From Desulfobulbaceae bacterium (GTDB lineage Bacteria; Desulfobacterota; Desulfobulbia; Desulfobulbales; Desulfobulbaceae), in assembly GCA_011322715.1 (NCBI GenBank), contig DRLX01000303.1:1-9726 (forward strand): a DNA stretch of 9,726 nt. The letters are read 5' to 3'. Below, piece after piece: positions 7,548 through 9,726 of the stretch. The position numbers and the translations under genes were made by a program. The notes beneath the pieces were generated by a model. The model was not told the DNA's origin, made no database searches, and saw nothing but the letters and a program-made list of their open reading frames with translations. The number at the start of each line of letters is the position of its first letter. Position 1 is the first letter of the stretch.

Positions 7548-7680
7548 GATTTGCAGATCCTCCTTTTCCCGGGATTGACTATTTTTTTTTGCTGACAACC
7601 CTCTATCCAATGCTTATTTTCACCAAAACTTCAGCTCTCCGCCGGTCAAAAGTGCCGAAATGGAGATAATCATGATACAT

Positions 7681-7713
7681 TGCGGGAAAAAACCATCCGG
7701 AACGATTCCCGCA
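7681..7713 (+). promoter_or_regulatory. 5' leader hairpin before the FmdB-type gene
   Basis: TGCGGGAA (7681-7688) and TTCCCGCA (7706-7713) form a perfect 8-bp stem with a 17-base loop containing the palindrome TCCGGA. It ends 4 bases before the ribosome site AAGGAG (7718-7723), which has ideal spacing to the ATG at 7730. A possible -10 box GATAAT (7665-7670) would place the transcript start just before the hairpin, though no good -35 is seen. It could stabilise the mRNA or tune access to the ribosome site. Confidence 0.45.
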
Positions 7714-7729
7714 CCCTAAGGAGCTCATC

Positions 7730-7945
7730 ATGCCTATTTATGAATATGTCTGTCGTGACTGCAAAAAACATTTTGAAGTATTGACCACCTCGGCCCACGA
7801 CACGGAGCCCGTCAAATGCCCGAAATGCGGAAGCATGAAGGTTGCAAAAACCATCTCCGCCTCCAATTTTCGCATGGGCTCGGGCAGACCGACCATTCCC
7901 AGCGGCGCTCTGTCGGGATGTTCTTCAAAATCAGGATTTTCGTGA
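7730..7945 (+). CDS. FmdB-family small zinc-ribbon protein
   Basis: This 71-residue protein opens with MPIYEYVCRDC, the hallmark of FmdB-type putative regulatory proteins. Two CxxC pairs, C8/C11 and C30/C33, make a zinc ribbon. The tail (~45-71) is rich in Gly, Ser and Pro and looks disordered, ending with a further Cys in a SGCSSKSG stretch. The length is normal for the family. The start is well supported by AAGGAG six bases before the ATG, and a stem-loop lies in the leader. The family was named from a gene linked to formamidase and amidase in Methylophilus; its molecular function is not established. Neighbours give no clue: udg diverges on the left and the FtsB-type gene converges on the right, so it is probably transcribed alone. 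Confidence 0.9.
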   Translation: MPIYEYVCRDCKKHFEVLTTSAHDTEPVKCPKCGSMKVAKTISASNFRMGSGRPTIPSGALSGCSSKSGFS

Positions 7946-7957
7946 GCATAACAGGTC

Positions 7958-7976
7958 ACCGGCCCGTGGGGCCGGT
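7958..7976. terminator. Bidirectional GC-rich hairpin between convergent genes
   Basis: ACCGGCCC (7958-7965), loop GTG, GGGCCGGT (7969-7976) is a perfect 8-bp stem in the gap between the convergent FmdB-type and FtsB-type stops. It begins 12 bases after the first stop and lies 27 bases past the second. Neither side has a clear T tract, so if it terminates it is a non-canonical, possibly Rho-assisted or 3'-end-protecting structure serving both genes. Confidence 0.5.
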
Positions 7977-8003
7977 ATCATCAACACCTCGTTTACTCAA
8001 CGA

Positions 8004-8333
8004 CTATTTGCTTTTTTTCTTCCTGGATTTAAACTCATAGACGGTTTCATTGTCTTTGAGCAGGCCGTATTTCTTTCGGGCCAGTTCTTCAAGATAGGCA
8101 TCATCGGTTCGTAGTCGTTTAATCTCGGCGGCAAGTTCCCGGTTGCGCTCTTCAAGCCGCCTGTTTTGCAAAGTCAGCGCAGATACCTTTTTTCGCATGT
8201 GATGATAACTCATCAGGCTGTGACCGGGAAAGAAGAGTAACACCAGCACGACGACTATTGCGGCCAGGAGAATTATACGGCGTAACCGTTTGCGTTCCTG
8301 CCGGCTGAGCCCTTTTTTTTGCTGCCTGGTCAT
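8004..8333 (-). CDS. ftsB: FtsB/DivIC-type septum formation initiator
   Basis: This 109-residue bitopic membrane protein has a basic cytoplasmic N-terminus (1-18), one transmembrane helix (~19-36), and a periplasmic coiled coil (~45-75, LQNRRLEERNRELAAEIKRL). It ends in the family motif LEELARKKYGLLKDNETV (81-98) and a lysine-rich tail. In cell division such proteins pair with FtsL and bind FtsQ to activate septal wall synthesis. The length is typical. The Gly-Leu-Leu-Lys-x-x-E pattern after the coil is diagnostic. The ATG has no obvious ribosome site, but starting further in would cut the basic arm that sets topology. Divergent from the DUF523 gene with 36 AT-rich bases between starts; convergent with the FmdB-type gene. 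It could equally be labelled DivIC; the two names cover one family. Confidence 0.85.
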   Translation of the reverse strand: MTRQQKKGLSRQERKRLRRIILLAAIVVVLVLLFFPGHSLMSYHHMRKKVSALTLQNRRLEERNRELAAEIKRLRTDDAYLEELARKKYGLLKDNETVYEFKSRKKKSK

Positions 8334-8369
8334 AATTGGATATTTATTATTTCTTCACAAAACGATGGA

Positions 8370-8789
8370 ATGACAAACTTCCCTGAAAAATACCTGGTCA
8401 GTGCCTGTCTGGTCGGCCTGTGCACCCGCTATGACGGCATGTGTAAACCGGACAACCACTGCCTGCAGGAACTCAAAGGCAAATGCTGGATCCCCGTTTG
8501 CCCCGAGCAGCTCGGCGGACTGGCCACCCCAAGGGCACCGGCCAACCTCGTCGGCGGAGACGGCCATGAGGTGTTGGCCGGTCGCGCCGCCGTTATTGAT
8601 GCAAACGGTCGTGATGTCAGCGCTGAGTTTGTCCGCGGCGCCGAGCAGGTGCTGGCAATCGCCCGCGCCCAGAATATCACCCTTGCCCTACTCAAATCCC
8701 GCAGTCCCTCCTGCGGGCTCGGTCAACCAACAGGGGTCACCACCGCCCTGCTCCTTACCAATGGCCTAAACTGTCAAACATTCGGATAA
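8370..8789 (+). CDS. DUF523 (TudS-like) iron-sulfur protein
   Basis: The 139-residue protein matches DUF523. From the ATG at 8370 it has SACLVG with C13 (11-16), PVCPEQLGGL with C44 and E46 (42-51), and KSRSPSCG with C115 (109-116). Three such cysteines hold the [4Fe-4S] cluster in the studied member, 2-thiouracil desulfidase TudS. There the free iron takes the substrate sulfur, and the Glu of CPE and a Ser of SPSC help catalysis. A desulfidase or sulfur-transfer role is therefore plausible, acting in the cytoplasm. After the third Cys most members, as I recall, have a YDGTFSG-type loop and a GDG turn; here C115 GLGQPTGVTTALL runs straight into the final helix, about 13 residues short. The longer start at 8319 would overlap the ftsB start and adds atypical residues. 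The ribosome site is weak. Substrate not known. Confidence 0.83.
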   Translation: MTNFPEKYLVSACLVGLCTRYDGMCKPDNHCLQELKGKCWIPVCPEQLGGLATPRAPANLVGGDGHEVLAGRAAVIDANGRDVSAEFVRGAEQVLAIARAQNITLALLKSRSPSCGLGQPTGVTTALLLTNGLNCQTFG

Positions 8790-8807
8790 TTCCAGCCGCA
8801 CCCCTTG

Positions 8808-9566
8808 TTAATGGCTGATGTCATCATCTTCTTGGTGCTCTTCCTTCCCTTCTTCCTGCCGCAGCCGATCGGCGGTGCCTGCGGATCCAAGGAGACGGAT
8901 AATCAGGATACCCGCCTCGTAGAGCATATATAGCGGAACGCCCATCAAGGCCATATTGACCGCGTCCGGCGTCGGGGTCAAAACGGCTGCCAGGATGGCA
9001 ATACCGAGAATGGCAAAGCGCCTGTTCCGCTCAAAGGCCTGTCGGGAAATCAACCCCACCTGGTTACTGAAAATCATAAAAACGGGCAGTTCAAAGATAA
9101 CACCGAAGGCCAGTATAAAAATAGTGACAAAATTAACAAAACGACCGATGGATATCACGGCTTTTAAGTCTTTTGACTGAAAACCGAGCAGAAACTTCAC
9201 CCCAAAGGGCAGGGTCACCATGTAACAGAAAAGCGTACCCGCATAAAACAGCAGGCAGGTGGCGGCGACAAACAGATATAAACGTCGACCGGTAACACCA
9301 AAGGGTTTGCCCATGGCCTTCCATAAAACAAAGGTGAGCAGCGGCATCAGCAGATACAAGGATCCGAAAAACGCCACCTTGACATGGGCAAGAAACGGTC
9401 CGGCAACGGAAAAAAAATAGAGTTTCTCATGAAGATGGTTTTGCAGAGAAATGATCAAACCGCTGGAAAGAAGAAACAGGACAACCGTAAGAGTCACCAC
9501 GCTTATAAGCAGCAGACGGGCCGACTTATGCAGCTCGCTGATAAATATGACCAGGTTGTTATACAC
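8808..9566 (-). CDS. tatC: Sec-independent (Tat) translocase subunit TatC
   Basis: TatC is the inner-membrane receptor that binds twin-arginine signal peptides and assembles with TatA/TatB to export folded proteins. Numbering from the GTG at 9566 (252 residues): ISELHK (9-14) stands for the usual HLxELR at the N-terminal cytoplasmic edge. Six membrane segments follow, with the late signature LAFGVIFELPV (153-163), RNRRFAILGI (180-189) and AAVLTPTPDAVN (193-204). E159 is the conserved intramembrane Glu. The tail is strongly acidic (EEGKEEHQEDDD). The GTG has GGAG 4 bases upstream and gives the usual short N-terminus; TTG at 9638 would add 24 atypical residues. The Arg of HLxELR is His (H13), and the cytoplasmic-loop Glu equivalent to E. 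coli E103 appears to be Gly (G93 in GVTGRR). It ends 18 bases from the convergent DUF523 stop. No tatA or tatB is visible in the window. Confidence 0.88.
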   Translation of the reverse strand: MYNNLVIFISELHKSARLLLISVVTLTVVLFLLSSGLIISLQNHLHEKLYFFSVAGPFLAHVKVAFFGSLYLLMPLLTFVLWKAMGKPFGVTGRRLYLFVAATCLLFYAGTLFCYMVTLPFGVKFLLGFQSKDLKAVISIGRFVNFVTIFILAFGVIFELPVFMIFSNQVGLISRQAFERNRRFAILGIAILAAVLTPTPDAVNMALMGVPLYMLYEAGILIIRLLGSAGTADRLRQEEGKEEHQEDDDISH

Positions 9567-9726
9567 GGCTCTCCAAAGATGGTACGATGAGTGATTCTTC
9601 CTCCGCTCAAAGGTAGCAAACCATGCCTTGAAAAGCAATTGAAAGAGGATTGAAGATTGACATCGGCCCGTTGATCATTGATAATACCGGGGTACCAGGA
9701 CAATCTTTTCAATCCAAACCACAAAA
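9567..9726. other. Right-edge stretch upstream of tatC
   Basis: On the minus strand a short frame enters from the right edge and stops at TGA (9677-9675) after about 16 codons. It may be the tail of an upstream gene or chance. Between it and the preferred tatC start lie about 110 bases with no convincing promoter. The alternative tatC TTG start (9638) falls here. Confidence 0.3.

Noticed and set aside
5668..7664. Similar words CCGGTCGAAAAGTG (near 5668) and CCGGTCAAAAGTG (near 7642) as a shared operator
   Set aside because: Only two copies with an indel, at unrelated positions relative to genes; likely chance.
9639..9726. Tail of an upstream minus-strand gene (such as tatB) ending at 9675
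   Set aside because: Only about 16 codons are visible and they match no Tat component I know; too short to call.
1..9726. CRISPR array, tRNA/rRNA genes, transposase or prophage genes, sigma-54 -24/-12 sites
   Set aside because: I looked on both strands and saw no regularly spaced repeats, cloverleaf, rRNA segment, integrase/transposase motif or GG-N10-GC promoter with the right context.

Overview
The window reads as ordinary chromosome of a Gram-negative bacterium. The main signs are a signal-peptide protein with an outer-membrane barrel-like C-terminus, TatC, an FtsB/DivIC-type division protein, and a receiver-GAF-histidine kinase of a type common in Deltaproteobacteria (Desulfobacterota). 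That lineage is an inference from architecture and from remembered relatives; no database was consulted. Base composition is roughly balanced to slightly GC-rich, and I see no gene that looks clearly foreign.

Layout, left to right. A cytoplasmic hybrid sensor kinase (+) runs from the left edge to 1839. It converges on a minus-strand block: a 14-TM-type MFS exporter (3345-1903), a small secreted barrel-like orphan (4202-3510), a uracil permease (5629-4391), uracil phosphoribosyltransferase upp (6455-5829) and a family-4-like uracil-DNA glycosylase (7547-6789). Then come a plus-strand FmdB-type zinc ribbon (7730-7945), a minus-strand FtsB/DivIC protein (8333-8004), a plus-strand DUF523/TudS-like iron-sulfur protein (8370-8789) and a minus-strand tatC (9566-8808).

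How the genes work together. upp and the permease, in that transcriptional order, form a classic uracil salvage pair: import of uracil and its conversion to UMP. The glycosylase next to them releases uracil from DNA. The DUF523 protein belongs to the superfamily that includes 2-thiouracil desulfidase (TudS). Four genes within about 4.4 kb could therefore handle free uracil, although they are not one operon. The remaining genes (division, secretion, efflux, signalling) look like unrelated housekeeping neighbours.

The most unusual non-coding feature is the 333-base gap upstream of upp. It holds a roughly 146-base imperfect inverted repeat with a tight apical hairpin, flanked by a 10-base direct repeat, and resembles a small non-autonomous dispersed element (MITE/REP-like). 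I found no CRISPR array, tRNA, rRNA, transposase or phage gene. Several proteins carry substitutions at family-diagnostic positions, listed in the findings. These, with the upp-upstream element, are the best leads; I see no clear new multi-gene system.
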